A stretch of 64,000 nucleotides of DNA. Origin: MGIIb-Q1 sp964342465 (GTDB taxonomy: Archaea; Thermoplasmatota; Poseidoniia; Poseidoniales; Thalassarchaeaceae). Below the pieces are notes generated by a model. That model searched no databases. It was not told the DNA's origin and saw nothing but the letters and a program-made list of their open reading frames with translations. A program made the translations under genes and the position numbers. Numbering within the stretch: position 1 is the first letter of the stretch; every line of letters starts with the position of its first letter. The stretch covers positions 1 through 64,000 of the forward strand of contig CAYFFQ010000010.1 in NCBI GenBank assembly GCA_964342465.1, read 5' to 3'. Of the stretch, positions 26,738-34,726 are shown one piece after another.

Positions 26738-27733
26738 ATGCTCAGAAAAACTGTGAATTACAAGCCACTCCTCATCTCATTGCTCATTCTTGGACTATTT
26801 CCTACTCAAGTTTTGTCTGAGAATCCAAAGAACAATGGATTGGATGTCACACCTATCCCCGATTATCTCCAACCATTTGATGATTTCTTTGGAAAACATG
26901 TTGATGTGTTCGGAATACCGATAGTCGCAACAAGTGGAGTTTCCGATGATTATGTTCTTCATGCCGCCAACATCATGGCCCAGTATCTTGATACCAATGC
27001 TGATGAGGAGATTGACGATGAACAAGTTGTCGAATCTATGAAAAATCAAAAAGCAGTGTTAATCGTTACTGAGAACGAGGGTGAAACCGAGAGATTCTTC
27101 AAAGGAATATCCCGCGAAATTGAGGACAATTATGTCACGCAAGACCTCGCTCAAGAGGAGATGGCTCTGCCCGGCTCCCCAAGATTTGATGCCTCACTTG
27201 AAGAGGTACTACATCTTATCACAAGTACTGGTTACGGGGGTGCATATCCTGAAATATGGGGTACAGAGAGTGAGAGTGAACTATTGCTGTTGACCGATAA
27301 TGCCCGCGGCGGCAAATTCTCATCACCACCATCAGCATATCCAGAGAATGCTTGGTTCCATTACGATGACAAGACGTGTGATAGAATGTGCAATGCTGTC
27401 GAATACAACTACTGGGCCCTGACTTCTTATTTGGGTGCCCAAGCAGATATGTGTGAACAAATCAGTGATGAGTGGGAGCCTTGCACACGAGAAAAACTAG
27501 AGCAGATGGACCCACAGGTCATTGAGTTAATGACAAACTCTAGCCATGCTATGCCCCTCGTCCTCCCCGATGGGAACTATGCCGGGAATGCCTCATGGGA
27601 TGGGAGCCATTATGAGAAAATAGAGGTGTCTGGCCTACCTGGTTTTACCCTTCCCTCATTATTGGTTTCAGTCGCAGTCGCATTTCTTGTGAGAAGGAAA
27701 AATGCAACTATGAAGACGGGCATCATCGGCTGA
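26738..27733 (+). CDS. Secreted protein with PGF-CTERM-like sorting tail, function unknown
   Basis: 331 residues from ATG 26738. A signal peptide (LLISLLILGLFPTQVLS) precedes a soluble domain with an EF-hand-like loop (YLDTNADEEIDDEQ), an acidic helix (LEEVLHLITSTGYGG) and paired cysteines (CDRMCNAVEYNYW). The end reads LPGFTLPSLLVSVAVAFLVR followed by basic residues: a PGF motif, a membrane helix and a positive tail. This matches the archaeosortase ArtA recognition signal described in haloarchaea and methanogens. No archaeosortase is in the window. The HxxE-type string near EEVLHLI is not enough to call an enzyme. The gene is AT-richer than its neighbours. Confidence 0.7.
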   Translation: MLRKTVNYKPLLISLLILGLFPTQVLSENPKNNGLDVTPIPDYLQPFDDFFGKHVDVFGIPIVATSGVSDDYVLHAANIMAQYLDTNADEEIDDEQVVESMKNQKAVLIVTENEGETERFFKGISREIEDNYVTQDLAQEEMALPGSPRFDASLEEVLHLITSTGYGGAYPEIWGTESESELLLLTDNARGGKFSSPPSAYPENAWFHYDDKTCDRMCNAVEYNYWALTSYLGAQADMCEQISDEWEPCTREKLEQMDPQVIELMTNSSHAMPLVLPDGNYAGNASWDGSHYEKIEVSGLPGFTLPSLLVSVAVAFLVRRKNATMKTGIIG

Positions 27734-27747
27734 ATACCTGTATCGGA

Positions 27748-28113
27748 TTGAGGATGCTGCCGGTCGCTTCTGCGACCGAGCGCACTCCCGAAGGGAGTTC
27801 AACTCCGTTGGCGAATATAAGCGATGAGGAATTGAAGCCAACGGAGAGATTTGAATCCTCAACTCTGGACTGAGCATCCAACATTCTTCAACCGCGAGGG
27901 AAGGTTGAGGATGCTGCCGGTCGCTCCCGCGACCGAGCGCACTCCCGAAGGGAGTTCAACTCCGTTGGCGAATATAAGCGATGNNNNNNNNNNNNNNNNN
28001 NNNNNNNNNNNNNNNNNNNNNNNNNNNNNNNNNNNNNNNNNNNNNNNNNNNNNNNNNNNNNNNNNNNNNNNNNNNNNNNNNNNAGGAATTGAAGCCAACG
28101 GAGAGATTTGAAC
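27748..28113. repeat. 157-bp repeat array copying the tRNA-Thr 3' end, interrupted by the assembly gap
   Basis: A 157-bp unit starts at 27748 and again at 27905. It contains two strong hairpins (cggtcgc/gcgaccg and ctccc/gggag) and an inverted copy of the tRNA terminus (ctccgttggc). It also contains a direct copy of the tRNA-Thr 3' end at 27837-27853 (gccaacggagagatttg). The second unit runs into the gap at 27984 and resumes at 28084 exactly in register. After removing the 100 N, the tRNA copy at 28094 lies 157 bp from the one at 27837. The true number of units is therefore unknown. Confidence 0.85.
27984..28083. other. Assembly gap of exactly 100 N
   Basis: One hundred undetermined bases, the conventional placeholder for a gap of unknown size. 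The flanks (gatg and aggaatt) join to give the same sequence as the intact first repeat (gatgaggaatt). The missing DNA is therefore probably zero or a whole number of 157-bp units. Confidence 0.95.
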
Positions 28114-28165
28114 TCCCGACCGCCGGATTACAAATCCGGAGCACTACCAGCTATGCTACGTTGGC
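28093..28165 (-). tRNA. tRNA-Thr (anticodon TGT)
   Basis: The minus strand folds into a complete cloverleaf. The 7-bp acceptor is gccaacg/cgttggc. The D stem is gcat/gtgc with a GG-containing loop, and the anticodon stem is ccgga/tccgg around tttgtaa (anticodon TGT, reads ACA). A 5-base variable loop is followed by the T arm gggag-ttcaaat-ctctc. The discriminator is U at 28093 and CCA is not encoded. A T-run (28190-28195) about 26 bases upstream could be the TATA element. The 3' end is copied into the adjoining array. Confidence 0.95.
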
Positions 28166-28189
28166 GCTGTGCCCCGCGAGAGGCCCCCC

Positions 28190-28198
28190 TTTTTTGAA
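28190..28198 (-). promoter_or_regulatory. TATA-like element of tRNA-Thr
   Basis: ttttttgaa on the plus strand (ttcaaaaaa on the minus) lies 25-33 bases upstream of the tRNA 5' end at 28165. Confidence 0.4.
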
Positions 28199-28257
28199 CC
28201 GCACCGTCACCCTCTCGCCCCAACCGTCAAGAGTGTATCACCCACCCAGCAAATTGA

Positions 28258-29127
28258 ATGGGCGCAAAGGTGTTGGATGGAAAGGCGTGTGGCGCTGAAG
28301 TCGAAGCCGAAGTCAAGGCTAGGGTCGCTGACTTACATGAGCGTGGAATCACCCCTCATCTAGCGGTGGTAATCGTCGGTGATGACCCTGCAAGCCACGT
28401 CTATGTCGGAGCGAAGGAGCGTGCTTGTGAGCGTGTCGGAGTCAGAAGTACGCGCATAGACCTGCCTGCTGCCAGCGATTTTTCAGAAGTAGTGCAAGTC
28501 GTCGAGAACCTCAATTCCGACCCATCCGTACATGGCATTCTCGTACAATCCCCTCTCCCGCGTGGAATGGATGAGTTGGCGATAACCGATATGATTGACC
28601 CGAAAAAGGATGTCGATGGCTTCCATCCAATTAACCTCGGAAGGCTGGTTCAAGGTAGGGCTGACGGGCTTGTTCCGTGTACTCCCGCGGGTGTTGTTCG
28701 TCTCCTTGAGTGGGGTGGTGTGGGTGTTTCGGGAAAGAGTGCCGTGGTGATTGGTCGGTCACGAATCGTCGGTGCTCCGGTCTCCCTGTTGCTGGCTCGC
28801 AAGGGGGTTGATGCAACCGTGACAATCTCTCATTCTAGAACGGCGGACATGGCTGAAGTCTGTCGAGGTGCGGACATCATCGTAGCCGCTGTAGGAGTCC
28901 CTGAACTGGTCAAACCGGATTGGGTGAAACCGGGTGCGGCAGTGATTGATGTAGGTGTCAATCGGGTAGATGATGAGAGCCGCGAGCGCGGCTATAGACT
29001 GGCAGGCGATGTCCACCCCGCTGTCTCTGAAGTTGCCGGATTCCTAAGTCCAGTGCCCGGTGGTGTCGGGCCGATGACAATCGCCATGCTGATGCTGAAC
29101 ACGGTCAAGGCGGCCGAGCAGATGTGA
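28258..29127 (+). CDS. folD: Bifunctional methylenetetrahydrofolate dehydrogenase/cyclohydrolase FolD
   Basis: 289 residues, normal length. FolD interconverts methylene-, methenyl- and 10-formyl-tetrahydrofolate in the cytoplasm. Landmarks are the catalytic Lys53 in HVYVGAKERAC, the substrate loops VHGILVQSPLPRGMD and KKDVDGFHPINLGRL, the NADP-binding segment VIGRSRIVGAPVSLLL and the C-terminal PVPGGVGPMTIAMLM. ATG 28258 has a possible TATA string (gtgtatc) about 25 bases upstream. Its folate products feed purine synthesis (purF lies at 60-62 kb), but the two genes are not linked. Confidence 0.97.
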   Translation: MGAKVLDGKACGAEVEAEVKARVADLHERGITPHLAVVIVGDDPASHVYVGAKERACERVGVRSTRIDLPAASDFSEVVQVVENLNSDPSVHGILVQSPLPRGMDELAITDMIDPKKDVDGFHPINLGRLVQGRADGLVPCTPAGVVRLLEWGGVGVSGKSAVVIGRSRIVGAPVSLLLARKGVDATVTISHSRTADMAEVCRGADIIVAAVGVPELVKPDWVKPGAAVIDVGVNRVDDESRERGYRLAGDVHPAVSEVAGFLSPVPGGVGPMTIAMLMLNTVKAAEQM

Positions 29128-29159
29128 AGAATGCGACCTTCACATCTCTTTGAAAGAGG

Positions 29160-29655
29160 CAGATGAGTGAGAAAGAATCACACCCACTCTCTCAATTGCT
29201 TCCACTGGTGGGGGAGAACGGTTCCCTCGGTCAGAAAATCCCCATGCCCTCAGATGCTTCGGGGGTTTGGAAAAACCGTTCTCCGAGTGTGGGAAAAATG
29301 GTTCCGTCGGTCAGAAAATCCCCATGCCCTCAGATGCTTGCGCGGTTAGAGGAAACGCTTCCTGTTGGTTAGGGACAACGGTTCCTGTTGGTAGAGAAAA
29401 ATGGTTCTCCGAGTGTGGGAAAAATGGTTCCGTCGGTCAGAAAATCCCCATGCCCTCAGATGCTTACGCGGTTAGAGGAAACGCTTCCTGTTGGTTATGG
29501 GCAACGGTTCCTGTTGGTAGGGAAAAATGGTTCCGTCGGTCAGAAAATCCCCATGCCCTCAGATGCTTACGCGGTTAGAGGAAACGCTTCCTGTTGGTTA
29601 TGGGCAACGGTTCCTGTTGGTAGGGAAAAATGGTTCCGTCGGTCAGAAAATCCCC
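29160..29655. repeat. Tandem array copying the 3' end of sufT
   Basis: The string ggtcagaaaatccccatg, which contains the sufT stop and last codons (GIF then TGA, minus strand), occurs at 29229, 29309, 29435, 29538 and at the real gene end 29641. Spacings are 80, 126, 103 and 103 bp. The intervening parts (gaggaaacgcttcctgttgg, ggcaacggttcctgttggta, cgagtgtgggaaaaatgg) are themselves reused in different order. The array fills the whole folD-sufT interval, so there is no separate gene there. Confidence 0.9.
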
Positions 29656-29960
29656 ATGTCCATCAAGGCATCCTCGCTGGCGTGAACCTTCGGCTGCCAG
29701 CGAGGTGTCCAGACAAGATTCACATGGACTGAATCAACACCATCTGCGCTGAGTGCAGCACGATGGACTGAAGCCATGATTTCAGGGGCCACCGGACACC
29801 CCGGACTGGTCAGGGTGAGGTCGACTTCAGCATGGACTCCACCCTCTTTCTCCTCGATTCGGACATCGTAAATCAATCCTAATTCAACGAGACTGATTTC
29901 AAGTTCCGGGTCCTCGACAGGATGAATCGCTGCCATGACCGAATCTCGAGTGGCGACCAT
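29643..29960 (-). CDS. sufT: MIP18/SufT-family iron-sulfur assembly protein (DUF59)
   Basis: 105 residues, one MIP18 (DUF59) domain: HPVEDPELEISLVELGLIYD, then the conserved LTLTSPGCPVAPEIMASV. These proteins help mature or transfer Fe-S clusters, and position next to suf genes is typical. It is the last gene of the minus-strand suf operon, about 60 bp after the DUF302-SufE gene. The C-terminal extension (QPKVHASEDALMDMGIF) provides the codons copied in the downstream array. The symbol follows the usual naming of suf-linked DUF59 proteins. Confidence 0.88.
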   Translation of the reverse strand: MVATRDSVMAAIHPVEDPELEISLVELGLIYDVRIEEKEGGVHAEVDLTLTSPGCPVAPEIMASVHRAALSADGVDSVHVNLVWTPRWQPKVHASEDALMDMGIF

Positions 29961-30019
29961 ATTTTTCCCTCATTGTTCATTCGGAATTAGTATGCACTCC
30001 GAGCCCGATTGTGTGATTT

Positions 30020-30874
30020 TCATTCCTTCATCTCACGCGCCTCTTTGCGCACCTTGGTGAACATGTTGAGAAAACCGTTCGCTCGATTTGGAGTGAGTGT
30101 GTCGGCAAATCCGAGTTCGCGGGCGAATGTGGCTGGAAAATCGGCGACTTCTGCTGCCGTCAAGCCATTGATGGCCCGTTGGGTAATCGCCATCAACCCC
30201 TGCACGATTTGAGCATCAGCCCCCCCCAACATCTTGAAGCCCCCATTTTCGTCAAGTGAGCAGGCGACATGTGCTTCTGATTGACAACCGTGAACTTTGT
30301 TCTCATCATTCCACTCTCCCTCTGGTAGTAAATCACATTCTGCGGCCCAATCATAGAGCACTTCGTACCTCTCCATCGCATCATCAATTTCTTTGAATTC
30401 ATCTATAATTTCTTGAAGGGCTGCCGGCCACCTACCTTCGCCGAATCCCCCCCCTAGATCACCGACCCTGACCCTCGGAGTGGTTCGAGTTGGAACTTCA
30501 TCAATCAGTTTCTCAAGCCTGTTGCCGACATCTTCAGCCAACTCGTTGATGACGGCATCTCCGAGCATGGAGAGCATCTCTCGCGGTTCCATCGCTGATA
30601 CAATCACTTCATCCCCCTCTACATGGATGGCGACATTACAAGGCAACAGCACTCCGAGGTCGGGGCGTGCATCCAAGCCGCGCGCCGCATGCTTCGGCAT
30701 GCAGGCGCCAAGAATATGGTACGGCCGGTATTGTTCCCCCATTGCCCGTAGAACATTTGCTGCGACATCAATCTCGCTGACAATTCCGAATCCCGCTTCA
30801 GAAACCATCTCGCGGACAATTTCCACCGTCTCCTCAAATCCAGAATTGCTCTTGGCGTGATTCTCAAACTTCAT
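30020..30874 (-). CDS. sufE: DUF302-SufE fusion, sulfur acceptor of the SUF system
   Basis: 284 residues in two domains. Residues about 10-125 match DUF302 (YRPYHILGACMPKHAARGLD, then LGVLLPCNVAIHVEG), with Cys58 and Cys79 at the family's conserved positions. Residues about 145-282 match SufE, with the acceptor Cys197 in NKVHGCQSEAHV and the end FLNMFTKVRKEA. SufE takes persulfide sulfur from SufS and passes it to the SufBCD scaffold. Fusion to DUF302 is unusual to my knowledge. The Cys pair might take part in sulfur or metal handling (inference). The start ATG lies 4 bp after the sufS stop, so translation is coupled. Confidence 0.9.
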   Translation of the reverse strand: MKFENHAKSNSGFEETVEIVREMVSEAGFGIVSEIDVAANVLRAMGEQYRPYHILGACMPKHAARGLDARPDLGVLLPCNVAIHVEGDEVIVSAMEPREMLSMLGDAVINELAEDVGNRLEKLIDEVPTRTTPRVRVGDLGGGFGEGRWPAALQEIIDEFKEIDDAMERYEVLYDWAAECDLLPEGEWNDENKVHGCQSEAHVACSLDENGGFKMLGGADAQIVQGLMAITQRAINGLTAAEVADFPATFARELGFADTLTPNRANGFLNMFTKVRKEAREMKE

Positions 30875-30878
30875 CCCA

Positions 30879-32123
30879 TCACCTCGCCAATCTACTCACA
30901 ACTCTCCGCAGGTGTGCTATGAAAGCGTCGGCCTCATTCTTGGTATTATAGAGATAGAACGAAACGCGGTTGGTAACGGTAACCCCCAATTTCCTCATTA
31001 GTGGTTGGGCGCAGTGATGTCCAGTTCGCACAGCAAAACCCCCCAAGTCAAGAAAGTGGGCGAGGTCCTCCGCATGGATGGTCTCATGGAGGAACGAAAC
31101 CACCCCTGAGCAGGTCGGGTCTCTGTGGTCTCCGTAGACCTTGATACCTCGGATTTGGGAAATTTCCCGCGCCGTGTGTGCAGCCAAGTTGTGGATGTGC
31201 CTGTGTACTTCTTGCATATCAAATTGGGCGAGATAGTTGATTGCAGCACCCCACCCTATAGCCTCTGCGATTTTTGGGGTGCCGGCCTCAAATCGGTATG
31301 GGCCGGACTGAAATGTCGAGTGGTCTAGGAACACCTCCTCAATCATATCTCCACCAGCCATGAATGGCTCCATTTCATCGAGGACTTCGGGTTTGACAAT
31401 CAGGCCGCCGATGCCCGTCGGCCCGCACATCTTGTGTCCACTCAGAGCAACAAAATCAGCGTCCAACTCAGTCAGGTCAAGACGCTCATGCGGTGATGCC
31501 TGCGCACAATCGATGAGAACTCTCGCACCCTTGCCTCGGTTGCCTCTAGTGTGTGCCAACTCGATGATATCCTCTACCGGATTTCGCGTTCCGAGGACAT
31601 TGCTCGTGTGTACGCAGCCGACGAAGCGCGCTTCGTCTATGGAAGCCTCAAACTCCTCCATATCTAGTCGGTATGTTTCCGGGTCAACAGAGACGAAGCG
31701 AATCTCAATTCCTCGCTCTTTGGCAATCAATTGCCACGGCACGATATCTGCATGGTGTTCCATTTCCGTGACAAGAACAACATCTCCTCTCTGCAAGTTC
31801 GCTCGCCCCCAGCCGTGGACCACGAGGTTGATGGCCTCGGTCGTCCCGCTGGTGAAGATGAGTTGTTCTCGGTCTACATTGAACCAATCGGCTATGTCTT
31901 GACGCCCTTTTTCGTATGATGCTGTCGCCTCACCGGCGAGGGTGTGGACTGCTCGGTGGACATTGCTGTTGTGATTCTCGTAGTAATCACTCATCGCCTC
32001 AATGACCGCTTTTGGCTTCTGGGTGGTGGCGGCGTTGTCGAGATAGACTAGAGGCTTCCCACTTGGAAGGATGCGCTTCAGTATGGGGAAATCGGCGCGT
32101 ATCGCCTCTATATTCAGAGCCAC
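30879..32123 (-). CDS. sufS: Cysteine desulfurase SufS
   Basis: 414 residues, typical group II desulfurase length. It removes sulfur from L-cysteine as a persulfide. The PLP Lys231 is in LSGHKMCGPTGIGG. The cofactor-contact strings TSGTTEAINLV and TEMEHHADIVPW are present. The persulfide Cys371 is in RTGHHCAQPLM, the SufS-type short-loop context. It lies between sufD and the DUF302-sufE gene with very short gaps, in the expected place to hand sulfur to SufE. Confidence 0.97.
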   Translation of the reverse strand: MALNIEAIRADFPILKRILPSGKPLVYLDNAATTQKPKAVIEAMSDYYENHNSNVHRAVHTLAGEATASYEKGRQDIADWFNVDREQLIFTSGTTEAINLVVHGWGRANLQRGDVVLVTEMEHHADIVPWQLIAKERGIEIRFVSVDPETYRLDMEEFEASIDEARFVGCVHTSNVLGTRNPVEDIIELAHTRGNRGKGARVLIDCAQASPHERLDLTELDADFVALSGHKMCGPTGIGGLIVKPEVLDEMEPFMAGGDMIEEVFLDHSTFQSGPYRFEAGTPKIAEAIGWGAAINYLAQFDMQEVHRHIHNLAAHTAREISQIRGIKVYGDHRDPTCSGVVSFLHETIHAEDLAHFLDLGGFAVRTGHHCAQPLMRKLGVTVTNRVSFYLYNTKNEADAFIAHLRRVVSRLAR

Positions 32124-32132
32124 CTCATCCCC

Positions 32133-33281
32133 TCATTCGCCGCCAATAGCCATCCCATTATCAATCCATGTCCCTGCTTCCCCCACCATCTTGTTCAGGA
32201 AGTCATGCAACTGCTCGCTCCCCATCTCTTTGAGGGTGGAGTTGAGAAAGGCGGAAACGAGAATCGCCTCCGCTTCATTATCAGAGAACCCCCTGCTTTT
32301 GAGGTAGAACATCTGTTCCTCATCAACCGGTCCACTGGCAGTGCCATGTCCACATCCCACCACTTCGTTCTCGAGAACCTCCAATTCGGGAATCGAATCT
32401 GCTTCAGCATCGCGTGACAACAATAGGTTGTTGAATTTCTGTGCGGAGTCTGACCCCTTCGCCCCTTTTGTGATTTTCAGCATTCCTGTGCCGATGGTTC
32501 TACTCCTGTCAGAACACGATGAGTGCCAATTCAGGCGACTGAATGTATCTGCTTGATGATGCTCAATTTCGATGTGGTGGTCGTTGTGTTGTTGCCCATC
32601 TGATACAACTGAGCCATTGACCAGCAAGTGTGCTCCCCTGCCGTTGAGGTTGCAGCGGATGTCTGCTTTTGTCCTCTCACCTCCGAGATTTACCGTCCCT
32701 AATCTGGTCTGAGAATCGCGAGAGAGGTCAAATTGTTCCACTCTCACAACCCTCCCACGTGAGGTGCGATTGAGTAGTGTGCCGCAGAAGTTGGCCCCCC
32801 GCCTGACTTGAACTGTGCGGAGTAATCCGAACCAGTCCGCCTCACCATCAATGACAGTGAGAAGTTCAACCTCTGAATTCGCTCCAGCGATGATGTCTAT
32901 TTGCATGCTGGATATTTCTCCGTTGCCGCCACTCTGAATGGTGAGGAGAAGTGGTTCTTCCACTACAACATCCTCATCAATTTCCATTCGGATATTGGTC
33001 GAGGCGTTGAGGCTGCGAATGAATGCTGCTGCCACATCATCATTCACATCGCGAGCAAGGTCACTCTCAATGGCGCTCAGTCTGACCCCTCTTGGGGCCT
33101 CGCCGCCACTCAAGAGATTCAAGGAGATGAGAATAGGATTGTCACATTGGGGAATCTGGTCCACTTGGCCAGTTGGGTGAATACGATGCCACGGAGTATA
33201 TCGCCACAAGTGATTGGCGCGGTCAGGTGAGTTGATGGCCAGATATTCTGTTTCACCTCCCATCGTACCACTTCCTTCCAT
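32133..33281 (-). CDS. sufD: Fe-S scaffold protein SufD
   Basis: About 382 residues. SufD pairs with SufB and SufC to form the cluster-building scaffold. Its right-handed beta-helix core shows in short repeating strands (RGANFCGTLLNRTSRGRVVR, NLGGERTKADIRCNLNGRGA). The C-terminal part matches the SufBD family (GCGHGTASGPVDEEQMFYLK, then RGFSDNEAEAILVSAFL). The sequence is more divergent than SufB, as usual. A GTG at 33290 and ATG at 33263 are alternative starts; the first is 2 bp from the sufB stop. Confidence 0.93.
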   Translation of the reverse strand: MEGSGTMGGETEYLAINSPDRANHLWRYTPWHRIHPTGQVDQIPQCDNPILISLNLLSGGEAPRGVRLSAIESDLARDVNDDVAAAFIRSLNASTNIRMEIDEDVVVEEPLLLTIQSGGNGEISSMQIDIIAGANSEVELLTVIDGEADWFGLLRTVQVRRGANFCGTLLNRTSRGRVVRVEQFDLSRDSQTRLGTVNLGGERTKADIRCNLNGRGAHLLVNGSVVSDGQQHNDHHIEIEHHQADTFSRLNWHSSCSDRSRTIGTGMLKITKGAKGSDSAQKFNNLLLSRDAEADSIPELEVLENEVVGCGHGTASGPVDEEQMFYLKSRGFSDNEAEAILVSAFLNSTLKEMGSEQLHDFLNKMVGEAGTWIDNGMAIGGE

Positions 33282-33292
33282 TGTCCACACAT

Positions 33293-34726
33293 TCAGCCGA
33301 TGCTGCCTTCCATCTCGAATGCCATCAGTTTGTTCAGTTCGACAGCATATTCCATCGGTAGTTCCCGCGTGAATGGCTCGAAGAATCCATTTACTATCAG
33401 AGCCATGGCTTCCTCTTCCGTATGTCCTCTACTCATCAGGTAGAAGACCTGCTCGTCGCTCACCTTGCTGACACTCGCCTCATGTTCACTTCGGCAGGTC
33501 GGATTGGAAATCTCCATCGTCGGGTAGGTGTCAGACTGGCTTGCATCATCGAGTATCAGTGCGTCACAAACGACATTCACCTTGCAGTTCTCTGCCTTTT
33601 TGGAAACTGTCACCATACCGCGATAACTTCCTCTCCCTCCACCCTTGGAGATACTCTTAGAGAGGATTGAGGAGGTCGTGTTCGGGGCTAGGTGGTGAAT
33701 CTTGGCGCCAGCATCTTGGTGTTGCCCTTCTCCTGAGTAGGCAACAGATATGACTTCAGCGTGTGCCCCCTCACCCTTGAGAATCACGGCAGGATATTTC
33801 ATTGTCAGTTTTGAGCCGATGTTTCCGTCCACCCATTCAACCTTAGCATTGGTGTGGGCAACTGCTCTTTTGGTCACAAGATTGTAGACGTTGGTTGACC
33901 AGTTTTGAACAGTGGAATAGCGGATATGGGCATCTTTGTGGGCGATTAACTCAACCACAGCACTGTGCAGACTCTCAGTCGAATAGGCAGGTGCTGTACA
34001 ACCCTCAACATAGTGGATTGACGAACCCTCGTCAGCGATTATCAGCGTCCTCTCAAATTGACCCATGTTTTTCGCATTGATTCGGAAATATGCTTGAACA
34101 GGCATCTCCACATGCACCCCCTTCGGCACATAGATGAACGAACCTCCTGACCATACGGCTGTGTTGAGGGCGGAGAATTTGTTGTCCTGAAATGGTACAA
34201 CGGTACAGAAATACCTCTTCACCATCTCCTCATGTTCTCTCAGACCAGCGTCCATGTCCAAGAAAATCACACCTTGTGCTTCAAGGTCTTCACGGATTGA
34301 GTGGTAGACGGCTTCTGATTCATATTGGGCGGTCACGCCTCCAAGCCACTTCTGCTCTGCCTCGGGAATGCCGAGTCTATCGAAAGTTTTCTTGATATCT
34401 TCGGGGACATCATCCCAATCCACTTCGGTCTTGTTGCCAGACCTGAGGAAATATGTGACGGCGTCGAAATCTATGCCGTTCAACATCTCCTGATTCCCCC
34501 AAGTCGGCATCGGCTGGGCGACGAAGTGGTGATACGCTTTGACTCGAATTTCTGTCATCCACGCTGGCTCATTCTTCAACTCCGAGATGTCGCGAACCAC
34601 CTTCTCGGAGAGGCCGGAATCAAACCTGATGGTGGCGGTCTCGGGGTCATGCCAGCCCGCCTTGTAATCTCCAACGAGGTCGGCGGCATCTTGTTCTGCA
34701 AGGCTAGGTTTTCCCTCTCCGGTCAT
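33293..34726 (-). CDS. sufB: Fe-S scaffold protein SufB
   Basis: 477 residues, normal length. The conserved blocks are GVTAQYESEAVYHS, VVPFQDNKFSALNTAVWSGG, VHYVEGCTAP-type (here SIHYVEGCTAPAYS) and NPTCRSEHEASVSK, then FYLMSRGHTEEEAMALIVNG. SufB is the main cluster-assembling subunit. It overlaps the upstream sufC by 4 bases (ATGA), so the two are translationally coupled. Confidence 0.97.
   Translation of the reverse strand: MTGEGKPSLAEQDAADLVGDYKAGWHDPETATIRFDSGLSEKVVRDISELKNEPAWMTEIRVKAYHHFVAQPMPTWGNQEMLNGIDFDAVTYFLRSGNKTEVDWDDVPEDIKKTFDRLGIPEAEQKWLGGVTAQYESEAVYHSIREDLEAQGVIFLDMDAGLREHEEMVKRYFCTVVPFQDNKFSALNTAVWSGGSFIYVPKGVHVEMPVQAYFRINAKNMGQFERTLIIADEGSSIHYVEGCTAPAYSTESLHSAVVELIAHKDAHIRYSTVQNWSTNVYNLVTKRAVAHTNAKVEWVDGNIGSKLTMKYPAVILKGEGAHAEVISVAYSGEGQHQDAGAKIHHLAPNTTSSILSKSISKGGGRGSYRGMVTVSKKAENCKVNVVCDALILDDASQSDTYPTMEISNPTCRSEHEASVSKVSDEQVFYLMSRGHTEEEAMALIVNGFFEPFTRELPMEYAVELNKLMAFEMEGSIG

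Noticed and set aside
27837..27905. Second tRNA gene in the repeat
   Set aside because: Only about the last 17-20 nt of tRNA-Thr are present; no anticodon or D arm.
27748..28165. Integrated virus or plasmid at tRNA-Thr
   Set aside because: No integrase, no element genes between the tRNA copies, and the unit is only 157 bp; kept only as an alternative origin for the repeat.
29160..29732. Overlapping plus-strand ORFs of 60-114 residues in the sufT array
   Set aside because: They are repeats of the copied sufT end read on the wrong strand, with no independent coding signature.
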